This document shows positions 52,207 to 63,236 of a stretch of DNA of 64,000 bases, one piece after another. Source of the stretch: Halobacterium sp. DL1 (GTDB taxonomy: Archaea; Halobacteriota; Halobacteria; Halobacteriales; Halobacteriaceae); the NCBI GenBank assembly GCA_000230955.3, contig CP007060.1:1116001-1180000 (forward strand), given 5' to 3'. A model generated the notes under the pieces. That model saw only the letters and a program-made list of their open reading frames with translations, did no database searches and was not told the DNA's origin. The translations under genes were made by a program, and so were the position numbers. How positions within the stretch are numbered: position 1 is the stretch's first letter; the number at the start of each line of letters is the position of its first letter.

Positions 52207-52872
52207 GTGCCAGCCGAGGACTCCCGCGACGCGCTGCTGGACCTGAAGTTCGTCGGCCCGGCGACGGCCGACGTGCTCGAAGAGGCCGACGTGCCGGTCG
52301 CCGCTGTCTCCTCGAAGTCGGTCTCCCACGCGGAACTCGTCGACGCTGGCGTCAACCCGGGTGTAGCGGCCCGCATCCGCCGTGAGCACTCCCTCCAGTG
52401 GTCCTTCCATGGCGGCCAGGACCTCGACCGGCGCGCCGAGCAGGTGCGCGGCCTCAACGACGACGAGCGCGAGTGGGTCGCCGCGAGCTACGGCGAAGAC
52501 GACGCTTCCGCAGACGGGAGCGGCGACGCGACCGCGGAGGAGGCCGCGTGGCGCGACCAGCCGTCGGGCGGCGACCCCGAACCCGACTCGGGGTCAGAGG
52601 AGTCCGACTGGCGGGAGAAGTCGTGGCCGAACGCAGACGACGACGCGTCACCCGAACGTGACGAGCAGGCCTGGCGCGAGCAGTCCGCCCCGACGCCGGT
52701 GACGGAACTCGACGGCATCGACGAGGGGGACGCAGCGCTGCTCGCTCGCGCTGGCGTGACGTCGGTCCGGAGTCTCGCGACGGCGCACGTCGAGCACGTC
52801 GCGGACTCCCTGGGAGTGTCCGTCGAGCAGGTCGCGGCGTGGAAGGAGGCGGCGGCCGACGCGGAGACGTAG
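52207..52872 (+). CDS. helix-hairpin-helix protein with acidic Trp-repeat linker (DUF7409-like)
   Basis: A 221-residue protein starting with GTG. Residues 8-60 form a helix-hairpin-helix-like unit (LKFVGPATADVLEEADVPVA and ELVDAGVNPGVAARIRRE), and residues 165-215 form a second (ELDGIDEGDAALLARAGVTS, then SLATAHVEHVADSLGVS). Between them is an acidic, probably disordered linker that repeats a short motif three times: AAWRDQ (W115), SDWREK (W135) and QAWREQ (W156), spaced 20-21 residues. Such HhH units bind DNA without sequence preference. I recall DUF7409 in haloarchaea. Partners and function are unknown. Confidence 0.75.
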   Translation: MPAEDSRDALLDLKFVGPATADVLEEADVPVAAVSSKSVSHAELVDAGVNPGVAARIRREHSLQWSFHGGQDLDRRAEQVRGLNDDEREWVAASYGEDDASADGSGDATAEEAAWRDQPSGGDPEPDSGSEESDWREKSWPNADDDASPERDEQAWREQSAPTPVTELDGIDEGDAALLARAGVTSVRSLATAHVEHVADSLGVSVEQVAAWKEAAADAET

Positions 52873-52916
52873 CCACCGCCAGCGGGTGCTGTCGGCCACT
52901 TCCCGACAGTTAGACA

Positions 52917-52924
52917 CTTATACG
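52917..52924 (+). promoter_or_regulatory. fba promoter TATA box
   Basis: CTTATACG is centred about 26 nt before the ATG at 52946, predicting a leaderless transcript that starts at this ATG. This argues against the GTG three bases upstream as the start codon. Confidence 0.6.
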
Positions 52925-52945
52925 AGGTTGCCGCACGTTTAGGTG

Positions 52946-53737
52946 ATGCGCCCCTTCGAGGACTCTCCGATTTCACGCGACGGGAAAGTACTGATTCTCG
53001 CGTACGACCACGGCCTGGAGCACGGCCCGGTGGACTTCGAGGCGGTGCCCGAGACGATGGACCCAGAGGTGGTGTGGGATGTCGCGACCCACGACGCCGT
53101 CTCCGGGTTCGCCGTCCAGAAGGGCGTCGCGGAGGCCTACTACCCCTCCTACGAGGACGACGTGAACCTGCTGGCGAAGCTCAACGGCACGTCGAATCTC
53201 TGGATGGGCGAACCCGACTCCGCGGTGAACTGGACGGCCGACTACGCCGCGGAACTCGGCGCGGACGCCATCGGGTTCACGCTGTACGGCGGTGCGAACA
53301 ACGAGATCGAGATGGCCGAGGAGTTCCGCGAGGCCCAGGAGACGGCCCGAGAGCACGACCTACCGGTCGTGATGTGGTCGTACCCACGCGGCCAGGGCCT
53401 GAAGAACGATAAGGACCCCCAGACCATCGCGTACGCGGCGCGACAGGCGCTGGAACTCGGCGCGGACATTGCCAAGGTGAAGTACCCCGGGAGCTCCGAG
53501 AAGATGGAGTTCGCGGTGGACGCCGCCGGCCCCACGCAGGTCGTCATGTCCGGCGGGTCGAAGACCAGCGACCGCGACTTCCTCTCGACCGTGAAGGGCG
53601 CCATCGACGCCGGCGCTGTCGGCCTCGCGGTCGGCCGGAACGTCTGGCAGCGCGAGAACCCCGCCGAGTTCCTCGACGCCCTCGAGGCCGTCATCTACGA
53701 GGAGACGAGCGTCGAGGAGGCGCTCTCCCGCGTCTGA
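52946..53737 (+). CDS. fba: class I (DhnA-type) fructose-bisphosphate aldolase
   Basis: A 263-residue TIM barrel of the archaeal class I aldolase family. It begins with an unphosphorylated-sugar-friendly ILAYDHGLEHGP loop (D21), has MWSYPRGQGL (Tyr146 acid/base), and IAKVKYPGS, where K179 is the likely Schiff-base lysine. The end shows VVMSGGSK and GLAVGRNVWQ, the phosphate-binding loop. Relatives also include the ADH synthase for archaeal aromatic amino acids, so fructose bisphosphate is inferred. The direct follow-on by fructose-bisphosphatase, with the ATG at the next base after the stop, favours gluconeogenesis. Transcription is leaderless. Confidence 0.88.
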   Translation: MRPFEDSPISRDGKVLILAYDHGLEHGPVDFEAVPETMDPEVVWDVATHDAVSGFAVQKGVAEAYYPSYEDDVNLLAKLNGTSNLWMGEPDSAVNWTADYAAELGADAIGFTLYGGANNEIEMAEEFREAQETAREHDLPVVMWSYPRGQGLKNDKDPQTIAYAARQALELGADIAKVKYPGSSEKMEFAVDAAGPTQVVMSGGSKTSDRDFLSTVKGAIDAGAVGLAVGRNVWQRENPAEFLDALEAVIYEETSVEEALSRV

Positions 53738-54580
53738 ATGACGGTCGACCGAGTCTTCGACGTCATTGCCGACGCCGCGCCGGAGATCCGGGCGGGCCTC
53801 CCAGAGCGCCGCGCGAAGGCCGAGACGGAGAACGTCTCCGGCGACACCCAGCTGGAGGCCGACGTCTGGGCCGACGACCTGCTGTACGAGCGCTTCCAGG
53901 ACGTTGCGGGCGTGACCTGGTACGCCAGCGAGGAGCGCGACGATGTCGAGCGCGTCGGCGGCGAGGACGGCTACACGGTCGCTCTCGACCCGCTCGACGG
54001 CTCCTCGAACGTCAAGTCGAACAACCCGTGTGGCACCGTCGTCGGCGTCTACGACGAACCGCTCCCCGCGCCCGGTGACAGCCTCGTCGCCGCGGGCTTC
54101 GTCCTCTACGGTCCGACGACGACGATGGTCGTCGCCCGCGACGGCGAGGTCACTGAGTACCTCGTCGAGTCCGACGGCCGAACCGACCTCGGACCGGTCG
54201 AACTCCCCGAGGACCCGGTCGTCTACGGGTTCGGCGGCCGCGTCCCCGACTGGACCGACGACTTCGAGGCGTTCGTCCGCGACGTGGAGGACGACCTCAA
54301 ACTCCGGTACGGCGGCGCGATGATCGCCGACGTGAATCAAGTGCTCGTCTACGGCGGCGTGTTCGGCTACCCGGGCCTGCGCTCGCGGCCCGAGGGGAAA
54401 CTCCGCGCACACTTCGAGTCGATGCCGATGGCGTACGTCGTCGAGGCGGCCGGCGGCGCTTCCAGCGACGGCTCGCAGTCACTGCTCGACTGCGACCCCG
54501 ACAGCCTCCACGCCCGCACGCCGACGTTCGTCGGCAACGAGTCGGTCATCGACGCCCTCGAGGGCGCGCTCCCGAACTGA
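53738..54580 (+). CDS. fbp: fructose-1,6-bisphosphatase
   Basis: A 280-residue class I-type bisphosphatase of the inositol-monophosphatase superfamily. The metal site motif is VALDPLDGSSNV (D84, D87) with an upstream Glu in YASEER (E66), and a downstream acidic patch. Later FESMPMAYVVEAAGGASSDG is the typical substrate-and-metal loop. It hydrolyses fructose 1,6-bisphosphate for gluconeogenesis. It begins at the base after the aldolase stop, so the two enzymes are made from one mRNA. Length is a little shorter than bacterial FBPase. Confidence 0.93.
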   Translation: MTVDRVFDVIADAAPEIRAGLPERRAKAETENVSGDTQLEADVWADDLLYERFQDVAGVTWYASEERDDVERVGGEDGYTVALDPLDGSSNVKSNNPCGTVVGVYDEPLPAPGDSLVAAGFVLYGPTTTMVVARDGEVTEYLVESDGRTDLGPVELPEDPVVYGFGGRVPDWTDDFEAFVRDVEDDLKLRYGGAMIADVNQVLVYGGVFGYPGLRSRPEGKLRAHFESMPMAYVVEAAGGASSDGSQSLLDCDPDSLHARTPTFVGNESVIDALEGALPN

Positions 54581-54608
54581 CTTCCCCGTCCCGCCCTTCT
54601 CTCCGGCT

Positions 54609-55298
54609 ATGTGCGGCCGATACGCGCTGTTCACCGACCCTACTGACCTCGCCGAGGAGTTCGGCCTAGACGACGCGACCTACGAACCGACGTACAACGC
54701 CGCGCCGAGCGAACAGCTGCCGGTGATTCTCGACGATGCGCCCGAGACGCTGACCGCGGCCCGCTGGGGGCTCGTGCCGTCGTGGTCGGACGGGCCAGGG
54801 GGCGACCCCGACCCCATCAACGCTCGCGCGGAGACACTCACGGAGAAGCGGTACTTCCGAGAGGCCTTCGACGAGCGCCGCTGTCTGGTGCCCGCCGACG
54901 GCTTCTTCGAGTGGGTGGAGACGGCGGACGGCAAGCGACCCCACTACGTGTCGCGGGCGGACGGCCGCCCGTTCCTGCTCGCGGGGCTCTGGGAGACGTG
55001 GACGCCCGAGCAGACCCAGACTGGACTGGGGGAGTTCGGCTCCGGAAGTCCGAGCAGGGAGGCCGAGACAGTCCAGTCGTTCACTGTCGTCACGACGGAG
55101 CCGAACGACTTTCTCGCAGCGTACCACCACCGCATGGCGCTGTTGCTCGACCGGGAAGCCGGCGAGCGCTGGTTGACGGCCGACGACCCGAGTGACCTGC
55201 TGGCACCGAGCGCGGTCGACCTGCAGGCGTGGCCCGTCTCCGAGGCGGTGAACGACCCCTCGAACGACCGCCCGGACCTGGTCGAGGCGGTGGCCTGA
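54609..55298 (+). CDS. SRAP domain protein (HMCES/YedK-type abasic-site protein)
   Basis: A 229-residue SOS-response-associated peptidase-like protein. The start MCGRYALFTD puts the catalytic Cys at position 2, which links to abasic sites in single-stranded DNA. N30 in YNAAPSEQLPV, NARAET (N71-R73) and the Glu in GFFEWVE (E101) are present, and the end of the core has YHHRMALLLD with the catalytic His. These proteins shield abasic sites and are widespread. The ATG must be this one since Cys2 is used after Met removal. It is 28 nt after fbp but likely a separate function. Confidence 0.93.
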   Translation: MCGRYALFTDPTDLAEEFGLDDATYEPTYNAAPSEQLPVILDDAPETLTAARWGLVPSWSDGPGGDPDPINARAETLTEKRYFREAFDERRCLVPADGFFEWVETADGKRPHYVSRADGRPFLLAGLWETWTPEQTQTGLGEFGSGSPSREAETVQSFTVVTTEPNDFLAAYHHRMALLLDREAGERWLTADDPSDLLAPSAVDLQAWPVSEAVNDPSNDRPDLVEAVA

Positions 55299-55588
55299 CC
55301 ACCCGACGTAATTCCCGTCGTACGAGGAACTGGACGTCACTCTCGAGAATTAGGGCACGGACACGTCACGGGAGAACTCGCCGCCGTGCTCCGTTGGCCG
55401 CCGGGCGACCGGCGGCGTGGAGCGTGTCAGAGGCACAGCCGGTGTCGAAACACCAGCGTACGAAACACCCACGCCTGACGGTATTACGTTACTGACTGCG
55501 TAGCCACCGACGCGACGCCCAACGCTATATAACTCTGGTGGCCACTTATGTACGTAGTTTTTTGTGTCAGCGGTCGTATGACGGAACA
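55299..55588. other. longest non-coding gap, with stacked TATA-like elements
   Basis: These 290 bases hold no gene that I can support. The left 150 are GC-rich without notable structure. The right end is unusually AT-rich for the window: CTATATAAC (55525-55533), ACTTATGTA (55544-55552), and GTTTTTTG (55557-55564). Only the last has the spacing expected for the regulator ATG at 55589. The others may be an operator region or extra promoters. A short minus-strand frame over it has poor codon bias. Confidence 0.5.
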
Positions 55589-56359
55589 ATGCCCTCCCAG
55601 GCCGTCGAAGTCGTCGAGTTACTCGCGCGGCGAGCGACGCTGCTCCGACTGCTCCGGGAGCGCCCCCGACTGAAACGCGAACTCGCCGAAGAGCTCTCGG
55701 TTTCCCGGTCGACGGTCGACCGCGCTGTCCGCAACCTGGAAGCCACCGACTACGTGGCCCGCGGGGAGACCGTCTCGCTCACACTCGAGGGCCGACTCGC
55801 TCTCGACGCCTTCGAGCAGTTCACCGGGGTCATTAGGGGACTCGACGATACGTCTCGCGTCCTCGAACACCTCCCCGAGTCAGCGACCCTCGACGTGTCG
55901 ATGCTCCGCGACGCGACGGTCGTCACCCCCGACCGGGACGCCCCCCAGCGCCCCATCGCCTCCTTCGTCGAGGAGGCCGAACGGGCGACCAAAGTCCGCG
56001 GGTTCGGCTCCGCGGTGCTCCCGTCGGTCGTCTCGGTGTTCCGGGACCGGATCGTCGACCACGACGCAGTGTTCGACCTCACGGTGCCCGAGAGCGTCCT
56101 CGACGAACTGCTCGCGTCCCAGCGTGGCGTCGTCGAGGAGTGCCTCGACTCGGGTCGGTTGACGCTGCGCACGGCGTCGACGAGCCTCGACTACAGCCTC
56201 CTGCTCGTCGAGCAGCGCGACCGGACCGCCGTCTGCGCGCTCGTCTACGGCGACAGCGGTGTCGCGGGCGTCGTAAAGAACGACACCGACGACGCCGTGC
56301 GGTGGGCCGACCGCGTCTACGAGCGCCTCCGCAAGGACGCCACCGACCTCCCGGTCTGA
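55589..56359 (+). CDS. winged-helix transcriptional regulator (DUF1724/FilR1-like)
   Basis: A 256-residue regulator. Residues 8-62 form a winged helix (LLRLLRERPRLKRELAEELS followed by VSRSTVDRAVRNLEATDYVA). The remaining two thirds match the middle domain of archaeal regulators related to methanogenesis regulator FilR1 (DUF1724), which probably binds a small ligand. The ATG at 55589 is supported by a GTTTTTTG element centred 28 nt upstream and by homology. It is surrounded by AT-rich elements that could allow autoregulation. The target genes are unknown; the aldo/keto reductase downstream is one candidate. Confidence 0.87.
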   Translation: MPSQAVEVVELLARRATLLRLLRERPRLKRELAEELSVSRSTVDRAVRNLEATDYVARGETVSLTLEGRLALDAFEQFTGVIRGLDDTSRVLEHLPESATLDVSMLRDATVVTPDRDAPQRPIASFVEEAERATKVRGFGSAVLPSVVSVFRDRIVDHDAVFDLTVPESVLDELLASQRGVVEECLDSGRLTLRTASTSLDYSLLLVEQRDRTAVCALVYGDSGVAGVVKNDTDDAVRWADRVYERLRKDATDLPV

Positions 56360-56523
56360 GTGTGTCTCGTCTCTCCACACCTTCTGCCACGGGGAGTCCA
56401 CGCCCGCGGTATGGTTTCGGTCCGGTGACTGGAGAACCGATACGGTGACCGGCTGGCAGAACGGACGTCGCTTCGCCCTGCCGGCAGGCCAACGCCTTTA
56501 CTGTCTGCTTGCGACTCCTGCCC

Positions 56524-57501
56524 ATGGAGTACACCACCCTCGGCGACACAGGGATGGAGGTCAGTCGCATCTGCCTCGGCTGCATGAGCTTCGGCTCCTC
56601 GGACTGGCGCCCCTGGGTCCTCGACGAGGAGGAATCCCGCCCGATCATCGAGCGCGCCATCGAACTCGGCGTGAACTTCTTCGACACCGCGAACATGTAC
56701 TCGGAGGGCGAGTCCGAGCGCATCGTCGGTGACGTCCTCTCGGAGTACGATCGCGGCGAGCAGGTCGTCGCCACGAAGGGTTACTTCCAGATGGACGAGG
56801 ACGACCCGAACTCCGGCGGCCTCTCCCGGAAGGCCATCGAGCAGGAACTCGACGCCTCCCTGGAGCGCCTCGGGATGGAGACGGTCGACCTCTACCAGAC
56901 CCACCGCTGGGACTACGACACGCCAATCGATCAGACGCTCGCGGCGCTCGACGACGCCGTTCGCCGCGGGAAGGCGCGGTACATCGGGACATCCTCGCAG
57001 TGGGCCCGCCAGTTCGCGGAGGCGCTGCACACGAGCGACCTGCTGGGCTACGAGCGCTTCGTCACGATGCAGAACCACTACAACCTCGTCTACCGCGAGG
57101 AGGAACGCGAGATGCTGCCGCTCTGCCAGCGCGAGGGCGTCGGCGTGATGCCGTGGTCGCCGCTCGCCCGCGGCTATCTCGCGCGCCCCCACGAGGAGGT
57201 CGAGGCGACGAAGCGCGGCGACAGCGAGGAGTACATCTCACAACACCCCTACCAGGAGGGCGGCGGCTCCGAGGTCAACGAGCGCGTCGAGGAACTCGCC
57301 GCGGAGAAGGACGTGGAGATGGCCCAAATCTCGCTCGCGTGGCTCTTCCACAAGGAGTGGGTCGACGCCCCCATCGTCGGGACCACGAGCGTCGAACACC
57401 TCGAGGACGCCGTCGAGGCCCTGGACATCGACCTCTCGGACTCCGACATCGACTACCTCGAGGAGCCCTACCAGCCGGTCCGCGTCTCCGGGCACGACTG
57501 A
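56524..57501 (+). CDS. aldo/keto reductase
   Basis: A 325-residue NADPH-dependent oxidoreductase of the aldo/keto reductase family. The tetrad is visible: Asp and Tyr in NFFDTANMYSEGESE, Lys in QVVATKGYF, and His in LYQTHRWDYDTPID. The C-terminal NADPH loop is APIVGTTSVEHLEDAVEAL. FGSSDWRPWVL after the first strand matches the bacterial YakrO subgroup. Sugars, aldehydes and xenobiotic ketones are all possible substrates. The ATG at 56524 has a CCTTTACTG element about 27 nt upstream. Confidence 0.92.
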   Translation: MEYTTLGDTGMEVSRICLGCMSFGSSDWRPWVLDEEESRPIIERAIELGVNFFDTANMYSEGESERIVGDVLSEYDRGEQVVATKGYFQMDEDDPNSGGLSRKAIEQELDASLERLGMETVDLYQTHRWDYDTPIDQTLAALDDAVRRGKARYIGTSSQWARQFAEALHTSDLLGYERFVTMQNHYNLVYREEEREMLPLCQREGVGVMPWSPLARGYLARPHEEVEATKRGDSEEYISQHPYQEGGGSEVNERVEELAAEKDVEMAQISLAWLFHKEWVDAPIVGTTSVEHLEDAVEALDIDLSDSDIDYLEEPYQPVRVSGHD

Positions 57502-57547
57502 GTAAGATGGCGACACGCACTGGTCGGTCTCTCGGTGGCCGCAAGAG

Positions 57548-57682
57548 TCACCGCGACGCCGTTCGGGCAGTCGGGTGGTGGAACCCGGCAGCTACACGCT
57601 CCTCCTCGAACCCGAGTCGAGTCCGGTAGAACTCGCTGACGCGCTCGCGGTCCGCGCTCCAGACGCAGACGATCCCCTTACT
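57548..57682 (-). pseudogene. relic of a glyoxalase/VOC-fold gene
   Basis: On the minus strand a frame reads KGIVCVWSADRERVSEFYRT followed by RLGFEEERVAAGFHH and stops at TGA. This is the usual N-terminal beta-alpha unit of VOC-superfamily proteins (strand, ERVxxFYRxxLGF helix). No ATG precedes it in a sensible place, it runs into the 3' end of the RAD55-like gene, and the rest of the roughly 120-residue fold is missing. It is best read as a decayed gene fragment. A chance frame cannot be fully excluded, but the motif is specific. Confidence 0.5.
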
Positions 57683-58334
57683 CGAGGACGACCCAGTCGG
57701 TGGGCGTGTCGGTGATGCCGCGGACGCGCACCTCGCGCTTGCCGTCGTCCGTGATGCGCAGGTCGACGACGCCGTCGAACAGCTGGCTGATTGTGTTCAT
57801 CGTCTGGTCGTCGTGGCTCTCCGGGTCGACCGAGAAGACGCCGAGCCAGTTCTGGGTCTGGATCTGGCTCGTGAACACGTGGAGGAACCGGAACAGGCGC
57901 TCGATGTCGACGTACATCAGCAAGGGGGAAAGCGAGTCGAACCCAACGCGGAGGCGGTCGACGCCGGCCTCGCTGGCGTTGCTCGCCACCTCAGAGAACT
58001 CGATTCCCATCCCGGTCAGGTCGCCCGGCGAGGAGACGTAGCGCACGCGGTCGTCGTCCGTCGCCCCTCCGCTCTGGCTGCTGACGGCGTCGACGAGCTG
58101 CAGGAACCCGGGGGTGTCGCCGACCGTCTCCTCGTACTCGGCGAGGACCTCGTCGGCGGCGTCCCGGGAGGTGACGAGCACCGAGCCCTCGCCCTCCGTG
58201 GCGCCGCGAGCCAGAAGCTCGAGGAGCAGCGCTCGTTTTCCCGACATCGCCGGACCGCTCAGCAGGAGGTTCGTCCCGTCGTCGAATCCCCCGGCGAGTG
58301 GGTCCGGTAGCACCCCATTAACCTGGTACGTCAT
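57678..58334 (-). CDS. RAD55/KaiC-like ATPase with altered Walker A
   Basis: A 218-residue RecA-fold protein. The nucleotide loop reads LLSGPAMSGKRALLLELLA, so the usual Ser/Thr after the Lys is Arg, and the Walker B region is RLRVGFDSLSPLLMY. Both are weaker than in canonical ATPases, so hydrolysis is doubtful. I recall this variant loop from haloarchaeal RAD55-like and HTR-like proteins, which are thought to act in signalling or gene regulation. The start at 58334 is set by homology. An unrelated relic follows its stop. Confidence 0.82.
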   Translation of the reverse strand: MTYQVNGVLPDPLAGGFDDGTNLLLSGPAMSGKRALLLELLARGATEGEGSVLVTSRDAADEVLAEYEETVGDTPGFLQLVDAVSSQSGGATDDDRVRYVSSPGDLTGMGIEFSEVASNASEAGVDRLRVGFDSLSPLLMYVDIERLFRFLHVFTSQIQTQNWLGVFSVDPESHDDQTMNTISQLFDGVVDLRITDDGKREVRVRGITDTPTDWVVLE

Positions 58335-58456
58335 CGTTGTAGAGCAAGCGTACGCCGCCACCGCTCTTCGTGGAGCGTCCGAACCGGAGGCACATAAGTT
58401 TGGGCGGGTTGGCAACGCTGTCAGGGGAACGCCCGACTACGTTCGGCAGCAGCCGA

Positions 58457-60094
58457 CTACTGCGGGGAGACGCCGGCGAGTTCGCTGAACGTCGCGATGT
58501 CCTCGTCGGCACCGGCGACGACGAGCGCGTCCCCCGGCTGGATGCGGAACTCCGCGTCCAGCTCCGAGAGCACCGCGCCGTCGCGTTCAACGGCGATGAC
58601 CGTACAGCCGGTCCGGGCCTGCACCCGCGCCTCGGCGAGCGTCTGTCCCTCGAAGTTCGGCGCCTCGGTGCGCACGATGTCGATCTGCTTGTCGAGGGCC
58701 ATCACGTCCTCGCCGAGCAGTGTCTGGGCGAGCATCCGGCCGGCGACGGTCGCCAGCGTGAGCACGTAGTCCGCGCCCGCCGCGTACAGCTTCGGGGCGC
58801 TCTCCGGCTCGTTCGCCCGTCCCAGAATCTCTACTTCGTCGCTGGCCTCCCGCGCGACCAGCGTCGAGAAGATGGTGTCCGTGTCGTCGCCGAGCGCGAG
58901 GATGAGCGCGCTCGCATCCTCGATGCCAGCATTGCGGAGCGTCTCCGCCTCGGTCGCGTCCCCGACCACGTCGACGCCCGGGAGCTCCCGCAAGTCCACG
59001 ACGGTGGTGTCGATGCCCTCCCGTTCGAGCGCCGTCTCGACGGTGGTGCCGACCTCGCCGTAGCCGGCGAGCACGACCCGTTCGGTCTGCTGGGCCCGCT
59101 CCTCGGTGAGCGTGATCTGCTTCAGCGACTCGAGCTGGGACTCGCGGCCCGCCACCAGCAGGATGGTGTTCCTGCTGAGGGGCTTCTCGGGGTCCGGCGA
59201 CGCGAAGAACTCCCCAGTGAACCACGCGCCGATGACGTTCACGCCGGTCCGCTCGCGGATGTTCGACTCGGCCAGCGTGACGCCGTCGAGTTCGCTGTCG
59301 TGGTGGATGGGCATCTCCACGATCTCGAAGTCCTCGCCGACCTCGACTGCGCCACCGAGCTCTGCGCTGACGGCGCTCGTCACCTTCTCCGCGAGGCTCC
59401 GCCCGAGCAGTTGGCGCGGACTCAGCACGCGGTCGACGCCCGCGTACTCGAGGTACTCTGAGAGCGACTCGTCCTCGACGAAACAGACGGTCTGGACGTC
59501 CGGGGCTAGCTCGCCAACTGTGAGCGCGATGGTGGCGTTCGCCTCGTCGTCCTCGTCGAGGACGATAGCGCGGGCCTGCGCGACGTTCGCACTGAGTAAT
59601 CCAGCCTTCGACTCCGGGTCGCCGTGGACGACGGGGCGCCCGCTCTCGTGGAGTTCGAGCGCCCGTTCGCGGTCCTGCTCGAGGAACACGTAGTCGACGC
59701 CCTGGGGAGCGAGTTCCGCGACAAGCGTCTCGCTTCGAGCGCCGAACCCACAGACGACGACGTGGTCCTGCAGGGAGACGCTCGTCGGTGGTTCGGCCTC
59801 GAGGTGTTCTTCTAACCAGGGGACGGCGAACAGGGGGATGGCGAGGAAGATGATGAACACCGCGGTGATGTCGATGAAGTCCACGACTGCCAGCATCGCG
59901 TCCGAGGACCACGGCGCGAACTGACCGTACCCCGTGGTCGTGAACGTCTCCGTGACGAAGTGCACCGACTCCATCCAGGAGACGGGCTGGTCCTCGAACG
60001 TCGCCATCCCGAGTTTGAACGCGGCAGTGTAGACGGCACCGACGCCGACGAGGAAGCCGACGTACGCGATCGCCCGCCGGTACTGTTGCAGCAT
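58457..60094 (-). CDS. RCK-regulated potassium channel protein (TrkA-N/TrkA-C)
   Basis: A 545-residue channel subunit. Two membrane helices (about residues 8-28 and 65-90) flank a pore helix and the selectivity filter TTGYG at 53-57. Two RCK units follow: the first with HVVVCGFGARSETLVAEL (near 110) and a TrkA-C part, the second with RVVLAGYGEVGTTVETAL near 335 and a final TrkA-C domain ending QPGDALVVAGADEDI. Ligand binding to the RCK domains would gate K+ flow, relevant to high-salt life. A TTTAAG element lies 28 nt before the start codon. The filter lacks the common Asp after the GYG. Confidence 0.92.
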   Translation of the reverse strand: MLQQYRRAIAYVGFLVGVGAVYTAAFKLGMATFEDQPVSWMESVHFVTETFTTTGYGQFAPWSSDAMLAVVDFIDITAVFIIFLAIPLFAVPWLEEHLEAEPPTSVSLQDHVVVCGFGARSETLVAELAPQGVDYVFLEQDRERALELHESGRPVVHGDPESKAGLLSANVAQARAIVLDEDDEANATIALTVGELAPDVQTVCFVEDESLSEYLEYAGVDRVLSPRQLLGRSLAEKVTSAVSAELGGAVEVGEDFEIVEMPIHHDSELDGVTLAESNIRERTGVNVIGAWFTGEFFASPDPEKPLSRNTILLVAGRESQLESLKQITLTEERAQQTERVVLAGYGEVGTTVETALEREGIDTTVVDLRELPGVDVVGDATEAETLRNAGIEDASALILALGDDTDTIFSTLVAREASDEVEILGRANEPESAPKLYAAGADYVLTLATVAGRMLAQTLLGEDVMALDKQIDIVRTEAPNFEGQTLAEARVQARTGCTVIAVERDGAVLSELDAEFRIQPGDALVVAGADEDIATFSELAGVSPQ

Positions 60095-60306
60095 CTGGGT
60101 TCGCTACCGCCGCAGCGGACTTAAACCCCCGAAGTCGCGGAGCGCTGGGGGTTCCGGCTACGACGCAGCGAGCCCGCGACCAGTCGAACGGAACCACACT
60201 TCAAAATTCGAGACCAACCAGGCTTCGTTATCGAAACTCCAGATGGCGTCGAACCTTGGTCTGTGGGGCACAATCCGCTTGAACGTGGGTCACGTATCTC
60301 TCACTA

Positions 60307-62871
<2,565 letters not shown>

Positions 62872-62891
62872 TCGACACCGTCCCGTCTTCT

Positions 62892-62909
62892 TTAGGCACA
62901 AGAACCTAA
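62892..62909 (+). promoter_or_regulatory. inverted repeat upstream of copper chaperone gene
   Basis: TTAGG-N8-CCTAA (arms 62892-62896 and 62905-62909) lies between copA and the chaperone gene, 28 nt before its ATG, where a TATA box would be. Its right arm, CCTAA, sits at the TATA position. It could be an operator for copper control of the chaperone. Inference only. Confidence 0.35.
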
Positions 62910-62936
62910 CCACTCGGTGGCCTATCCGCAGTCGAG

Positions 62937-63137
62937 ATGACGCAGACGCTCTCCGTTCCCGGAATGGGCTGTGACGGCTGCGAGCGCATCGTGGAGAGCG
63001 CACTCTCGGAGGTCGCCGGCGTCACCGGAGTGACTGCCGACCAGTTGGACGGGACGGCGACAATCGAAGGTGACGTGGAGACGGAGACGCTCGTTCGAAG
63101 CCTCGAACTCGCGGGCTACGACGCCGACGTGGCGTAG
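62937..63137 (+). CDS. copZ: copper chaperone (heavy-metal-associated domain)
   Basis: A 66-residue ferredoxin-like metallochaperone, the standard size. The copper site is GMGCDGCERI with C12 and C15. It ends with LVRSLELAGYDADVA, as in CopZ. Such proteins pick up Cu+ and deliver it to the heavy-metal domains of CopA. In the family the loop Tyr or Met-x-Cys-x-x-Cys is typical, and here the residue order is intact. The gene lies directly downstream of copA and may share its mRNA or use its own promoter. Confidence 0.9.
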   Translation: MTQTLSVPGMGCDGCERIVESALSEVAGVTGVTADQLDGTATIEGDVETETLVRSLELAGYDADVA

Positions 63138-63164
63138 TCCGGTCCCGGACGATAGCGGAGGGGG

Positions 63165-63178
63165 TTACCGGTAGGTAA
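63165..63178 (+). promoter_or_regulatory. palindrome upstream of winged-helix gene
   Basis: TTACCGGTAGGTAA has 5-bp arms (TTACC / GGTAA) around GGTA. It lies about 26 nt upstream of a TATA-like GCTAAAG (63204-63210) for the winged-helix gene that starts at 63237. The similar sequence CTTACCTTGTAGTAAG is found near the HxlR gene. A shared or autoregulatory operator is possible. Confidence 0.35.
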
Positions 63179-63236
63179 GTGGCTCACACGACCGTTACCG
63201 AGTGCTAAAGGGGGTGGCGTCCCGAGTACCGGGTAG

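Noticed and set aside
55350-55589. 79-residue minus-strand frame in the gap before the DUF1724-like regulator
   Set aside because: Poor third-position bias, no recognisable domain, and it covers the regulator's likely promoter elements.
57502-57629. Plus-strand continuation of the aldo/keto reductase region reading MATRTGRSLGGRKSHRDAVR
   Set aside because: No homology and composition of an antisense shadow; the minus strand gives the specific VOC-like motif.
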